From CAYFFV01 sp964342695 (lineage in GTDB: Bacteria; Acidobacteriota; Vicinamibacteria; Vicinamibacterales; UBA8438): a stretch of 55,167 nt of DNA. Shown here one piece after another: positions 44,502 to 52,842 of this stretch; position 1 is the stretch's first letter, and each line of letters opens with the position of its first letter. The DNA lies in contig CAYFFV010000015.1 in the NCBI GenBank assembly GCA_964342695.1, positions 1 to 55,167 on the forward strand. The letters run 5' to 3'. Below the pieces are notes generated by a model that made no database searches, was not told where the DNA came from, and worked only from the letters and a program-made list of their open reading frames with translations. The position numbers and the translations under genes were made by a program.

Positions 44502-45458
44502 GTGGTGCCAATTAATTCGAGCGAATTAAAAATTTTTTCCGGTAGTGCTCATCCAAGTCTCTCTAATGAAATCTCAGAGGTTTTGAGTGTTCCGCTTGGG
44601 AGGGCATGTCTTAAGCGTTTTTCGGACGGTGAAGTGTCGTTTCAGATAGATGAAAATATCAGGGGTACAGATGTATTTGTCATACAGCCGACGTCTACAC
44701 CCGTTGATGAGAATCTTGTTGAGCTATGTATCATGATCGATGCTTTTCGACGTTCATCAGCTGCTCGAATCACGGCGGTGATGCCCTACTATGGATATGC
44801 TCGTCAAGATCGAAAAGATAAACCGCGGGTTCCTATCTCTGCGAAGTTAGTTGCGAACTTGCTCGGTGCGGCAGGGACAAACCGGGTTTTAACTATGGAT
44901 TTACACAAGGCCCAAATACAAGGGTTCTTTGACATTCCCGTAGATCATCTATTTGCGGCCCCTGTGTTTATTGATCACTTAACCCGGCTAGAGGATACGA
45001 AAGGTTTAACAATCGTTTCTCCAGATGCAGGTGGTGTTGAGCGTGCTAGAGCTTATGCGAAGCGTCTCGGAGCTGATCTGGCCATAATTGATAAACGAAG
45101 GGCTGATGATGGGCACGCCGAGGTAATGCACGTTGTGGGTGAGGTGCGGGATCGTGTCTGTATCATTCAGGATGACATTGTTGATACTGCTGGCACCCTT
45201 CAGCAAGCTTCTAAGGCTTTACGGGACAATGGAGCCAGCAGTGTTGTGGCATGTGCCGTGCATGGTGTTCTATCTGGACCCGCATTGCAAAGAATAGAGG
45301 ACTCTGCTCTGGAGCAGTTAATTGTTACCAACACGATCCCACTTCGTCCTGAACTGGAGAAGTCTGAAAAGATTCATGTTTTGTCAGTAGCTCAGCTTTT
45401 GGGTCGAGCTATTCAAAGCATTCATCAGGAGACATCGGTTTCGTCATTATTTGTCTAA
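44502..45458 (+). CDS. prs: Ribose-phosphate pyrophosphokinase
   Basis: Prs makes PRPP from ribose 5-phosphate and ATP for purine, pyrimidine, His and Trp synthesis. The 318-residue protein has FSDGEVSFQIDENIRGTDVF, MPYYGYARQDRKDKPR (ATP loop), SPDAGGVERARAYAKRL and the PRPP site DDIVDTAGTL. Length matches the family. It begins at GTG 44502 (or 44505). The 10-base inverted repeat ACATCGGTTT (45432-45441) and AAACCGATGT (45471-45480) flanks its stop codon. Confidence 0.95.
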   Translation: MVPINSSELKIFSGSAHPSLSNEISEVLSVPLGRACLKRFSDGEVSFQIDENIRGTDVFVIQPTSTPVDENLVELCIMIDAFRRSSAARITAVMPYYGYARQDRKDKPRVPISAKLVANLLGAAGTNRVLTMDLHKAQIQGFFDIPVDHLFAAPVFIDHLTRLEDTKGLTIVSPDAGGVERARAYAKRLGADLAIIDKRRADDGHAEVMHVVGEVRDRVCIIQDDIVDTAGTLQQASKALRDNGASSVVACAVHGVLSGPALQRIEDSALEQLIVTNTIPLRPELEKSEKIHVLSVAQLLGRAIQSIHQETSVSSLFV

Positions 45459-45510
45459 AGGATTAAAAACAAACCGATGTTTGTAGGGAGCATAATTTAA
45501 GGACAATGGT

Positions 45511-46197
45511 ATGGATACGACTTTGGAAGCAACTTTAAGGCAGGAGAGAGGGAAGAACGAATCCCGTAGGTTACGTCGGAGTGGACAGGTTCCGGCAGTG
45601 GTGTACGGAGATGACTCGAGGAAAGGCATATCAATTACCGTTGATCCGATTGCTGTTATAGAGATCTTGCATTCAGAATCAGGTGTCAACACTTTGATCG
45701 GCTTGACTATCGATGGTGGAAAATCCAGCAAGGTATTGGTTAAAGAATTTCAGCTTGACCCCATAAGTAATGACTTGCTGCACATTGATTTTTATAAGTT
45801 AGCCTTAGATAAAGCCATCACTGTTACGGTTCCTATCGTTTTAAGCGGCGAGGCGGTGGGTGTTAAACAGCAAGGTGGAATAGTAGATTTTGTTCAACGT
45901 GATGTGCAACTGGAATGTATGCCAACTGCGATTCCGGAGAATATTGAGGTTAACATTTCTGAGTTGATGATTGGTCAAGGTATCAGACTTCGTGATTTGG
46001 TGGATGAAGTGTCATGGACACCTGTTACAGATCCAGATGCTTTACTGGTTCATGTTGTTGCTCCGAAGGTCGAAGAAGAAACAACGGATGAAGAAGAAAC
46101 AACAGATGAAACTGTGGAATCTGAAACAGGCGCCGAGCCAGAAGTTATTAAGAAGGGTAAGACAGAAGAAGACGAGGGGTCGGATGATTCCAAGTGA
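45511..46197 (+). CDS. rplY: 50S ribosomal protein L25, CTC form
   Basis: L25 binds 5S rRNA. This is the long form, with an N-terminal L25 domain (residues 1-90; GKNESRRLRRSGQVPAVVYG) and a C-terminal beta domain (95-185; VPIVLSGEAVGVKQQGGIVD). An acidic, Glu/Thr-rich tail from about 195 ends the 228-residue protein. AAGGA lies upstream of ATG 45511. Its stop overlaps the pth start (GTGA). The prs-rplY-pth order is widely conserved. Confidence 0.95.
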   Translation: MDTTLEATLRQERGKNESRRLRRSGQVPAVVYGDDSRKGISITVDPIAVIEILHSESGVNTLIGLTIDGGKSSKVLVKEFQLDPISNDLLHIDFYKLALDKAITVTVPIVLSGEAVGVKQQGGIVDFVQRDVQLECMPTAIPENIEVNISELMIGQGIRLRDLVDEVSWTPVTDPDALLVHVVAPKVEEETTDEEETTDETVESETGAEPEVIKKGKTEEDEGSDDSK

Positions 46198-46772
46198 AAC
46201 TAATAGTTGGTCTTGGTAATCCTGGGATAAAGTATCGGGGGACGCGTCACAATGTTGGTTTTGAAGTCGTTGACGAAATAGCTCGCCGGCACGAGTTAAT
46301 CTTTGAATCTAGCCCTGTTGATGTTGTGATTGCACGAGTGCGACAGACTGATGATTCTTGGATGCTTGCAAAACCCGAGACTTTTATGAATCTAAGTGGT
46401 CAGGCCGTTGGAGCGTTGGTAAATTACTACCGTATTGAAATAGATGAAGTCTTGGTGGTAATTGATGATGTAAATCTTCCACTTGGGCGTCTGCGTGTTC
46501 GAAGAGTCGGTTCTGATGGTGGGCACAATGGGTTGCGTTCAGTATTGGACGTGTTAGGGCGTGAAGAAGTTGCTCGACTAAGAGTAGGAGTAGATCGTGG
46601 AGATAAGCGACGAGAGCTTTCCGCACATGTTTTAGCAAAGTTTGAAAAAGATGAGTCCGAAATAATTAATTCAGCGATTTTTTCTGCCGCGAATGCAGCG
46701 GAACTATTTGTTCGAGAAGGACTCGATGCTGTAATGCGTCGATATAATAATGTTGAGATCAAAAAAGAATGA
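46194..46772 (+). CDS. pth: Peptidyl-tRNA hydrolase
   Basis: Pth frees peptides from prematurely released peptidyl-tRNA. The 192-residue protein has GLGNPGIKYRGTRHNVGFEV with the catalytic histidine in TRHN, KPETFMNLSG, IDDVNLPLGRLRVR and GSDGGHNGLRSV. The start GTG 46194 overlaps the rplY stop by 4 nt. Downstream, a leader of 96 bases separates it from rpsF; ychF, common at this place, is absent. Confidence 0.95.
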   Translation: MKLIVGLGNPGIKYRGTRHNVGFEVVDEIARRHELIFESSPVDVVIARVRQTDDSWMLAKPETFMNLSGQAVGALVNYYRIEIDEVLVVIDDVNLPLGRLRVRRVGSDGGHNGLRSVLDVLGREEVARLRVGVDRGDKRRELSAHVLAKFEKDESEIINSAIFSAANAAELFVREGLDAVMRRYNNVEIKKE

Positions 46773-46810
46773 TCTATGAGAGAGATGGAAAATTGGCAGC
46801 AGCTAAGTGA

Positions 46811-46855
46811 GACTGCTCCTTGTCGTTGATGTTTAATCAACGGCCGTAAATAGTC
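46811..46855 (+). promoter_or_regulatory. Candidate S6:S18 ribosomal leader (rpsF leader)
   Basis: In the pth-rpsF gap, a perfect 7-bp stem CGTTGAT (46824-46830) and ATCAACG (46836-46842) with loop GTTTA is enclosed by an outer pairing GACT (46811-46814) with AGTC (46852-46855). The internal loop contains a CCG (46844-46846), the trinucleotide through which S6:S18 binds its own mRNA in known leaders. Place, size and CCG fit an autoregulatory leader, although I could not run a covariance search. Confidence 0.45.
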
Positions 46856-46868
46856 CGAGAGGAGTTTT

Positions 46869-47330
46869 ATGAGTAAAGAACGACAGTATGAATTGATTTT
46901 TGTTGTGGCTCCTGATTTAGATGAATCAGAAGTTGGTTCACTGAACAATCAGGTGGAGGAAATAGTTTTAAGTGGTGGTGGTCGTATCGATAAAGTTGAT
47001 AATTGGGGTAGAAGACGACTGGCTTATGAAATAGGACGTTTCCGCGAGGGAGTTTATGTCTTGGTTTTGTTTACTGGTCTTGGCTCCATTATTGGTGAGC
47101 TTGATCGAAAACTAAAAGTTTCTGACAAGATTTTACGGTTTTTGACAGTTAGAGTTGATGAGGATTTTCGTAAAGCATCGCGAACTGCTGAGAAACGTAA
47201 AGCTGAAAGCCTACGTCGAAATTCAGCCAAAGGTCTTCCTGATGAAGCAGTGAAAACTTTAGGTCCTTCTGGCCAAGCGGTGTCGGAAGACACAAACACA
47301 TCAGTTGATCCAGAAGGAAAGGTGGAGTAA
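46869..47330 (+). CDS. rpsF: 30S ribosomal protein S6
   Basis: S6 pairs with S18 on the platform of the small subunit. The 153-residue protein has YELIFVVAPDLDESEV, GGRIDKVDNWGRRRLAYEI, the usual S6 core (1-100), and an extended tail of about 50 polar residues. A strong GAGAGGAG site precedes ATG 46869. Its stop overlaps the rpsR start (TAATG), so S6 and S18 are coupled. Confidence 0.95.
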   Translation: MSKERQYELIFVVAPDLDESEVGSLNNQVEEIVLSGGGRIDKVDNWGRRRLAYEIGRFREGVYVLVLFTGLGSIIGELDRKLKVSDKILRFLTVRVDEDFRKASRTAEKRKAESLRRNSAKGLPDEAVKTLGPSGQAVSEDTNTSVDPEGKVE

Positions 47331-47656
47331 TGAGTGCAAGTGCGGATGACCGACGTTCTTCTGGTGGTGCTTCTGAACGGGGTGAACGGGGTGAACGGGG
47401 TGAACGGGGTGAACGGGGTGAACGGGGTGAACGGGGTGGCGGAGGTTTTCGAAGGCGACGAGTTTGCCGTTTTTGTACAGACAAGATTGATTACATTGAC
47501 TACAAGGATGTGCGGATGCTTATGATGTCAATTCCTGAAAGAGGAAAGATTCAACCCCGTCGTATTTCAGGAACATGTGCTAAGCACCAACGGAAACTGA
47601 CCACCGCAATCAAGAGAGCGCGGCAGTTGGCACTAATACCGTATTCGACGGATTAA
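47330..47656 (+). CDS. rpsR: 30S ribosomal protein S18 with ERG-repeat N-terminus
   Basis: The S18 core (residues 41-108) has VCRFCTDKIDYIDYKDV, RISGTCAKHQRKL and the basic end. C46, C49, C83 and H86 form a zinc-binding (C+) set. Before it stands a low-complexity extension of about 40 residues, including seven Glu-Arg-Gly units (16-36) encoded by seven exact 9-bp repeats. Normal S18 is about 75-90 residues, so the extension is unusual but in frame and probably disordered. rplI follows 11 bases later. Confidence 0.94.
   Translation: MSASADDRRSSGGASERGERGERGERGERGERGERGGGGFRRRRVCRFCTDKIDYIDYKDVRMLMMSIPERGKIQPRRISGTCAKHQRKLTTAIKRARQLALIPYSTD
47375..47437 (+). repeat. Seven tandem copies of a 9-bp unit inside rpsR
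   Basis: The unit GAACGGGGT is repeated seven times without a mismatch and in phase with the codons (Glu-Arg-Gly). Perfect identity even at third positions points to recent expansion by slippage. Changes of copy number would keep the frame and alter only the length of the S18 extension. Confidence 0.97.
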
Positions 47657-47667
47657 CGGAGTGTGTT

Positions 47668-48153
47668 GTGGTAGAACTAATATTACGAGAAACAATTGAT
47701 AATCTAGGACGTCGAGGTGAGGTGGTAAAAGTTGCTAATGGTTATGCTCGCAACTATTTGTTGCCACAGAAATTGGCTCTACTTGTAACGCCGTCAAATG
47801 AAAGGCAGATCGAGCGTGAGCGAGAGGCCGCTGAGCTGAGAGAAGCTGAAGAAACTAAGTCCGCACAGAGCCTTGCGGATCGAGTGGCTGCTGTTGAGTG
47901 TGTCATAGCGCGAAGGGTGGGAGATACGGACACCCTATATGGGTCCGTTACATCGGCTGACATTGCGGACTCTTTAAATGCACAGCAAATCTCTATAGAT
48001 AAACGTAAAATTCAGTTAAGTGAACCACTAAAAGAACTTGGTGAATTTACGATTCCGCTAAAGGTACATCGCGAAATCACTGCAAACATTAAGGTGCGTA
48101 TTATTAAGGAAGCTACTGAGGGGGACAGCGAAAGCGTGACACCGTCCTCGTAG
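47668..48153 (+). CDS. rplI: 50S ribosomal protein L9
   Basis: L9 has a globular N-terminal rRNA-binding domain, a long helix and a C-terminal domain. The 161-residue protein starts VELILRETIDNLGRRGEVVKV and has NYLLPQKLAL, a charged helix (about 48-72) and the C-terminal LYGSVTSADIAD. It starts at GTG 47668. The stop carries the AGGAG that serves dnaB, three bases before its ATG region. Confidence 0.95.
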   Translation: MVELILRETIDNLGRRGEVVKVANGYARNYLLPQKLALLVTPSNERQIEREREAAELREAEETKSAQSLADRVAAVECVIARRVGDTDTLYGSVTSADIADSLNAQQISIDKRKIQLSEPLKELGEFTIPLKVHREITANIKVRIIKEATEGDSESVTPSS

Positions 48154-48156
48154 GAG

Positions 48157-49506
48157 ATGGCTGAAAAAGCTGCAACTTCGTTCTCAGAAAGACCTCTACC
48201 CCACAACCTTGAGGCGGAACGCTGCGTATTGGGAGCAATCCTAATCCACAACGAAGCGTTTAATGTCGCTGCTGAACTCATTGATTCGAGTGATTTTTTT
48301 CGGGTTGCACATCAACGCGTATTTGACAAGATGGTTGGGCTTAATGAACGTAGCCAAGTCATCGATTTAGTTACTCTTAAGGATGAACTCGGAAGGTCTG
48401 GGCAACTTGAAGATGTTGGCGGTGCTGCTTATATTGCAGGGTTAGCTGATGGTGTTCCTCGGTCCACCAATGTTGAACATTACGCAAGAATTGTTAAGGA
48501 AAAGTCCACTCTAAGAAACCTTATTTACTCCGCAGGGAAGATTCTCTCCACTGCTTACGAGGCCGAGGATGATGCCGGGACAGTACTTGATCAGGCAGAG
48601 CAGGAAATTTTTTCGATTGCTGAAGATCGTATCCATACAGGGTTTGTTCCACTCAGTGACTTAGTTCAGGGTAGTTTCGCAACGATTGAACAGTTGCAAG
48701 AGCATAAAGGACTTGTGACGGGGGTGCCTAGTGGCTTCGTCGACCTAGACAAACTAACTTCTGGATTTCAACCATCGGATCTAATTATTCTTGCGGCGCG
48801 TCCTTCTATGGGTAAGACGAGTTTAGTCTTAAATATGGCCCAGCATATCGGCACAAAGACTGACCGTGCCGTGGGATTTTTCAGCCTTGAAATGTCTAAA
48901 GAACAATTGCTCATGAGGATGCTGACAACACAGGCGAAAATTGACGCTCACAAACTCCGTGGTGGTTTTTTAAGTGAAAGAGACTACGAGCAGATATCGA
49001 CTGCGCTGGGTACCCTTGCTGAGGCCAAGGTTTATATTGATGATACGGCGGGCTTGGGTGTTTTAGAGGCCCGTGCGAAAGCTAGACGTTTGAAGGCTGA
49101 ACATGGTTTAGATTTGTTGATCATCGACTACATTCAATTAATGCAGGGTCGAGGTCGCTTCGAAAATCGGACACAAGAACTGGCATCAATTTCAAGAGCC
49201 CTTAAAGGTTTGGCGAAAGAGCTGGGCGTTCCCGTTATCGCTCTGTCGCAGCTTAGTCGGGCGCCTGAGACTCGTTCAGATCGTCGACCGCAACTTTCTG
49301 ATCTTCGTGAGTCTGGTGCTTTGGAACAGGATGCAGACGTTGTGATGTTTATTTATCGTGAGGAGCAATATGAAAAGACGCCAGATAATGAAAACATGGC
49401 AGAAGTAATCCTTGGAAAACAACGTAACGGTCCAACAGGTGTTATAAAAATGGCGTTTCTGAAGAAATATACGCGTTTTGAAAACCTGAGTGCCGTCAAT
49501 CCCTGA
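48157..49506 (+). CDS. dnaB: Replicative DNA helicase DnaB
   Basis: DnaB is the hexameric helicase of the replication fork. The 449-residue protein has the N-terminal helical domain (LPHNLEAERCVLGAIL, 14-30), a linker, and the RecA-like domain with Walker A AARPSMGKTS (213-222), Walker B LLIIDYIQLM and the arginine-containing C-terminal loop. SRAPETRSDRRPQLSDLRESG is the usual DnaB motif. No intein is present. It follows rplI by 3 bases in the common order rpsF-rpsR-rplI-dnaB. Confidence 0.96.
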   Translation: MAEKAATSFSERPLPHNLEAERCVLGAILIHNEAFNVAAELIDSSDFFRVAHQRVFDKMVGLNERSQVIDLVTLKDELGRSGQLEDVGGAAYIAGLADGVPRSTNVEHYARIVKEKSTLRNLIYSAGKILSTAYEAEDDAGTVLDQAEQEIFSIAEDRIHTGFVPLSDLVQGSFATIEQLQEHKGLVTGVPSGFVDLDKLTSGFQPSDLIILAARPSMGKTSLVLNMAQHIGTKTDRAVGFFSLEMSKEQLLMRMLTTQAKIDAHKLRGGFLSERDYEQISTALGTLAEAKVYIDDTAGLGVLEARAKARRLKAEHGLDLLIIDYIQLMQGRGRFENRTQELASISRALKGLAKELGVPVIALSQLSRAPETRSDRRPQLSDLRESGALEQDADVVMFIYREEQYEKTPDNENMAEVILGKQRNGPTGVIKMAFLKKYTRFENLSAVNP

Positions 49507-49521
49507 TTCGGTGCTTAAGTA

Positions 49522-50676
49522 GTGGTCCGTCCGACCTTTGCCCAGATTGATCTTGATATTTTGAAAACAAATTACCGGTCTGTTTCAAGGTTGGTATCGG
49601 AGTCAGTTTCTAAACCCGACCTTCGCACGAGTGTTATTGCTGTTGTTAAAGCCAATGCTTACGGTCATGGTGCCGTGGCTGTCGCTAGAGCTCTGGAGGA
49701 GGCTGGTGCCTCGATGTTAGCCTGTGCAGATATTGAAGAGGGTGTCCAGTTACGTGAAGCCGGGGTGGCTATTCCTATTTTGGTGTTTGGAGCCTTGAAC
49801 GTCAGTGATTTAAACGGAATCGTTGAACATGGTCTTACGCCTACGGTGTCATCTCCGTCGGCTGCTCGTGCGTTACAGGTGATGGCGGAAAAAAAAAGAA
49901 GTCTTATCAATTGTCATTTAAAGATTGATACAGGCATGAATCGGTTTGGTTTGCGCCATGATAATCTTCGCAAGACATTGCCAGAAGTGGTAGTTAATAA
50001 GAACTTAATCTTTGATTCTGTCTACACGCATTTCGCAACCGCCGAGAATTTTAATCTCCCATTGTTTGAAAAGCAGCAGAAACGTTTTTTGAACGCTCAG
50101 AAAGTATTATCGGAATTTAGTCTGAGAGGTTTGTATTGCCATGCGGCAAACAGTGCGGCCCTTTTGAGAGATAGGCGGTGCTGGTTAAATGCCGTCAGAC
50201 CCGGTCTGTTGCTGTATGGAATAGTTCCGCCATCTTTAAAGGTGCCAACGGACTTCAAGGTTCGTCCGGTAATGACCCTTCGTAGCAAGATAGTATCTGT
50301 TAAAGGGGTAAGGGTCGGAGAAACAGTTGGTTATGGGGGAAATTTTTCAGCTTCAAAACCAACTCGTATAGCTGTTGTTCCGGCCGGTTATGCCGACGGG
50401 CTTGACGTTAGATTATCGGGCACTGGTTATGTTCTCGTAAGAGGACGACGTGTTCCAATCGTTGGATCAATTTGTATGGATTCAATCATGATTGATGTTA
50501 CCGACGTGCATGTTGCGACTGGTGATGACGTTGTTTTAATTGGTGACCAAGGCGACGAGTGCATTGATGTGATTCAAATGTCGAAATGGCTTGGGACTGT
50601 TCCACACGAAATTTTGTGCCGAACTGGAAGTAGGATTGGACGTTTGTACAAAAATATCGGTACAAGTTCGGAGTGA
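49522..50676 (+). CDS. alr: Alanine racemase
   Basis: Alr makes D-alanine for peptidoglycan. The 384-residue PLP enzyme has VVKANAYGHG with the cofactor lysine K43, LKIDTGMNRFG, VYTHFATAE, the catalytic tyrosine region ETVGYGGNF and GSICMDSIMIDVTD. It starts at GTG 49522, 15 bases after dnaB, and overlaps radA by 4 nt (GTGA). The dnaB-alr-radA order recurs in several phyla. Confidence 0.95.
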   Translation: MVRPTFAQIDLDILKTNYRSVSRLVSESVSKPDLRTSVIAVVKANAYGHGAVAVARALEEAGASMLACADIEEGVQLREAGVAIPILVFGALNVSDLNGIVEHGLTPTVSSPSAARALQVMAEKKRSLINCHLKIDTGMNRFGLRHDNLRKTLPEVVVNKNLIFDSVYTHFATAENFNLPLFEKQQKRFLNAQKVLSEFSLRGLYCHAANSAALLRDRRCWLNAVRPGLLLYGIVPPSLKVPTDFKVRPVMTLRSKIVSVKGVRVGETVGYGGNFSASKPTRIAVVPAGYADGLDVRLSGTGYVLVRGRRVPIVGSICMDSIMIDVTDVHVATGDDVVLIGDQGDECIDVIQMSKWLGTVPHEILCRTGSRIGRLYKNIGTSSE

Positions 50677-52052
50677 TCATGAAGATCATGAAGTCAATTT
50701 ATGAATGTCAAGAATGTGGCGCTAGGGTGCCCAAACCCCAAGGCCGCTGCTTTCAGTGTGGTACCTTTGACTCAATTATTGAAGTTAAAAGCTCTTCTGC
50801 AGAGAATGTTTCAACTGGCCGGAGAGATGGTCTTAGTTCTTTGTCTAAAACAGTCCAGCTTTACGACGATGTGGATGGTCTAGATAGCGAGCGTCTTACT
50901 ACCGGTAGCAAGGAATTTGATCGTGTATTGGGTGGAGGAATTGTTCGGGGCTCTTTGGTTCTTATTGGAGGAGAGCCAGGAATAGGAAAGTCGACTTTGC
51001 TGTTACAAGTTGCCGCTTTTATGGCAGCAAATCTCGGTCCGATACTTTATGTTTCCGGAGAAGAATCCGACTATCAGATCAAAATGCGAGGAAAGAGATT
51101 AGGTCTTTCCGGGATGCCTTTGCATCTGTTATCGGAGACATGTACAGAACGTATCTTGCAACAAGTGCAACAAGTGAAACCGGTGCTACTCGTTGTTGAC
51201 TCCGTTCAAACAATGTACTCGTCTACCTTGGAGTCGCCACCGGGAAGTATTGGGCAAGTTCGTGAAACTACAAACCAACTTCTTGTTAAGGCTAAAAATG
51301 AAGACTTGCCGATTCTGCTCGTCGGTCATGTAACAAAAGAGGGTGGTTTAGCTGGGCCCAAAGCTTTAGAGCACGTTGTTGACACCGTTTTATATTTTGA
51401 AGGAGATAGATTCCATACGTACAGAATCATTAGGGCCGCAAAAAATCGCTTTGGTGCTGTCAGTGAACTTGGCGTGTTCGAAATGACCGGATCTGGACTC
51501 CAAGGTGTTTCTAACCCATCGAAACTATTTTTATCAGACAGAGAAAAAAGCGTTCCTGGTTCGGTGGTGATTTGCTCACTTGAGGGTTCTCGCCCGCTTC
51601 TAATTGAACTGCAGGCTCTGGTCAATACGGGTTCTTATGGTAACGCTCGAAGAACTTCAAGTGGTCTCGATCGTAATAGATTATCGTTGCTTTTGGCGGT
51701 TTTGGACACAAAGGTCGGCATTAATCTATCTAGTGAAGATGTATATCTAAACGTTGCTGGAGGATTAACGGTTGATGAACCAGCCGCAGATTTAGGCGTG
51801 GTTGCAGCTTTAACGTCAAGCCTGCGGAAAAAGGCGATAGATTCGGAGACTTTCGTTTTTGGAGAGATAAGTCTAGCTGGAGAGATCAGAGGTGCGTCGC
51901 AGGCTGGTCTGCGGTTAAAGGAGGCAGCGCAGCTGGGATTTAAAAGATGCGTTATGCCGAAAAGCAACGTTGTTGATAGTAAATTGGATGGCGATATAGA
52001 ACAGATAGGTGTTACAACAATTGAGGAAGCACTGGAAGTGCTATTCACTTAA
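50673..52052 (+). CDS. radA: DNA repair protein RadA
   Basis: RadA is a RecA-related helicase that helps branch migration in recombination. The protein has an N-terminal zinc finger (CQECG ... CFQCG), Walker A GGEPGIGKST, the RadA signature KNRFG within AAKNRFGAVSELGVFEM, and a C-terminal Lon-like domain with LSSEDVYLNVAGG. The start may be GTG 50673, ATG 50679 or ATG 50688; the last gives the usual KSIYECQECG opening. Length is about 454-459 residues. Confidence 0.95.
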   Translation: MIMKIMKSIYECQECGARVPKPQGRCFQCGTFDSIIEVKSSSAENVSTGRRDGLSSLSKTVQLYDDVDGLDSERLTTGSKEFDRVLGGGIVRGSLVLIGGEPGIGKSTLLLQVAAFMAANLGPILYVSGEESDYQIKMRGKRLGLSGMPLHLLSETCTERILQQVQQVKPVLLVVDSVQTMYSSTLESPPGSIGQVRETTNQLLVKAKNEDLPILLVGHVTKEGGLAGPKALEHVVDTVLYFEGDRFHTYRIIRAAKNRFGAVSELGVFEMTGSGLQGVSNPSKLFLSDREKSVPGSVVICSLEGSRPLLIELQALVNTGSYGNARRTSSGLDRNRLSLLLAVLDTKVGINLSSEDVYLNVAGGLTVDEPAADLGVVAALTSSLRKKAIDSETFVFGEISLAGEIRGASQAGLRLKEAAQLGFKRCVMPKSNVVDSKLDGDIEQIGVTTIEEALEVLFT

Positions 52053-52093
52053 AATGAAGCAACATCAATAATTTTATGATTTGTGTTATCTAG

Positions 52094-52819
52094 ATGTTCA
52101 TCTTTCCTGCTTTTCATTGGTGGCGGACAGTTTTCTGGTTAATTCCTGCGATATCCGTATATACCGTTTTACTTGGTGCGGTATCGCTTATATCGAGTTT
52201 GTTTGATAGAACCGGGAACATCGCTCACGCTTGTGCACGGTTATGGTCAAGATTAATCTTGGCGACAACAGGAGTGAAGGTACGAGTTCAGGGGCTGAAT
52301 CGGTTGCCTCGAAACGGATCTTTCGTTTTCGTTTCCAACCATCAAAGTATTTACGATATCCCAATTTTATTTTCGACGCTACCGTACCAACTTCGTATCA
52401 TTGCGAAAGCTTCGTTGGGTCGGTTTCCGGTACTTGGATGGCATCTTCGCTACACAGGACATTTGTTAATTAATCGAGAGAAGGTGGGGGTGGGAACGTT
52501 GACACAGGTTGCTAATCTGATGAGACGTGGTCACTCTCTGATTGCCTTTCCAGAGGGAACTAGGAGCAAGGATGGCGAAATTGGTAGGTTTAAGCCAGGT
52601 TTGTTCTTAATGGCTGTTGCTGCTGATGTGCCTGTTGTGCCTGTTAGTATTTCAGGTAGTCGGCATGTAATGTTAAAAGGACGTTTAATGACTTGTCCTG
52701 GTAAGGTGGATGTTGTCATTCATAATCCAATTTTGACAAAGGACATGAACCGGAAGAACGTTCGAGCACTGGCGGATCTTGCGCGTGATGTCATTAAAAC
52801 AAACGTGTCAATTGGGTAG
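52094..52819 (+). CDS. plsC: 1-acyl-sn-glycerol-3-phosphate acyltransferase
   Basis: PlsC acylates lysophosphatidate to phosphatidate in the inner membrane. The 241-residue protein has an N-terminal hydrophobic segment (about 10-40), the catalytic H-x4-D in SNHQSIYDIP, a second motif GHLLINREK, the substrate motif FPEGTRSKDG and VPVVPVSISGS. It starts with ATG 52094, 41 bases after radA. Membership of the broader lysophospholipid acyltransferase family is certain; the exact acceptor is inferred. Confidence 0.9.
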   Translation: MFIFPAFHWWRTVFWLIPAISVYTVLLGAVSLISSLFDRTGNIAHACARLWSRLILATTGVKVRVQGLNRLPRNGSFVFVSNHQSIYDIPILFSTLPYQLRIIAKASLGRFPVLGWHLRYTGHLLINREKVGVGTLTQVANLMRRGHSLIAFPEGTRSKDGEIGRFKPGLFLMAVAADVPVVPVSISGSRHVMLKGRLMTCPGKVDVVIHNPILTKDMNRKNVRALADLARDVIKTNVSIG

Positions 52820-52842
52820 ATAGAGGATGCAGGTTTAACGTT

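Noticed and set aside
47375..47437. CRISPR or intergenic satellite array
   Set aside because: Units are 9 bp, without spacers, and lie in frame within rpsR.
47149..47484. Reverse-strand open frame with a Pro-Arg-Ser repeat
   Set aside because: It is the antisense reading of the 9-bp repeats in rpsR and of rpsF. Both forward genes are certain, so this frame is a by-product.
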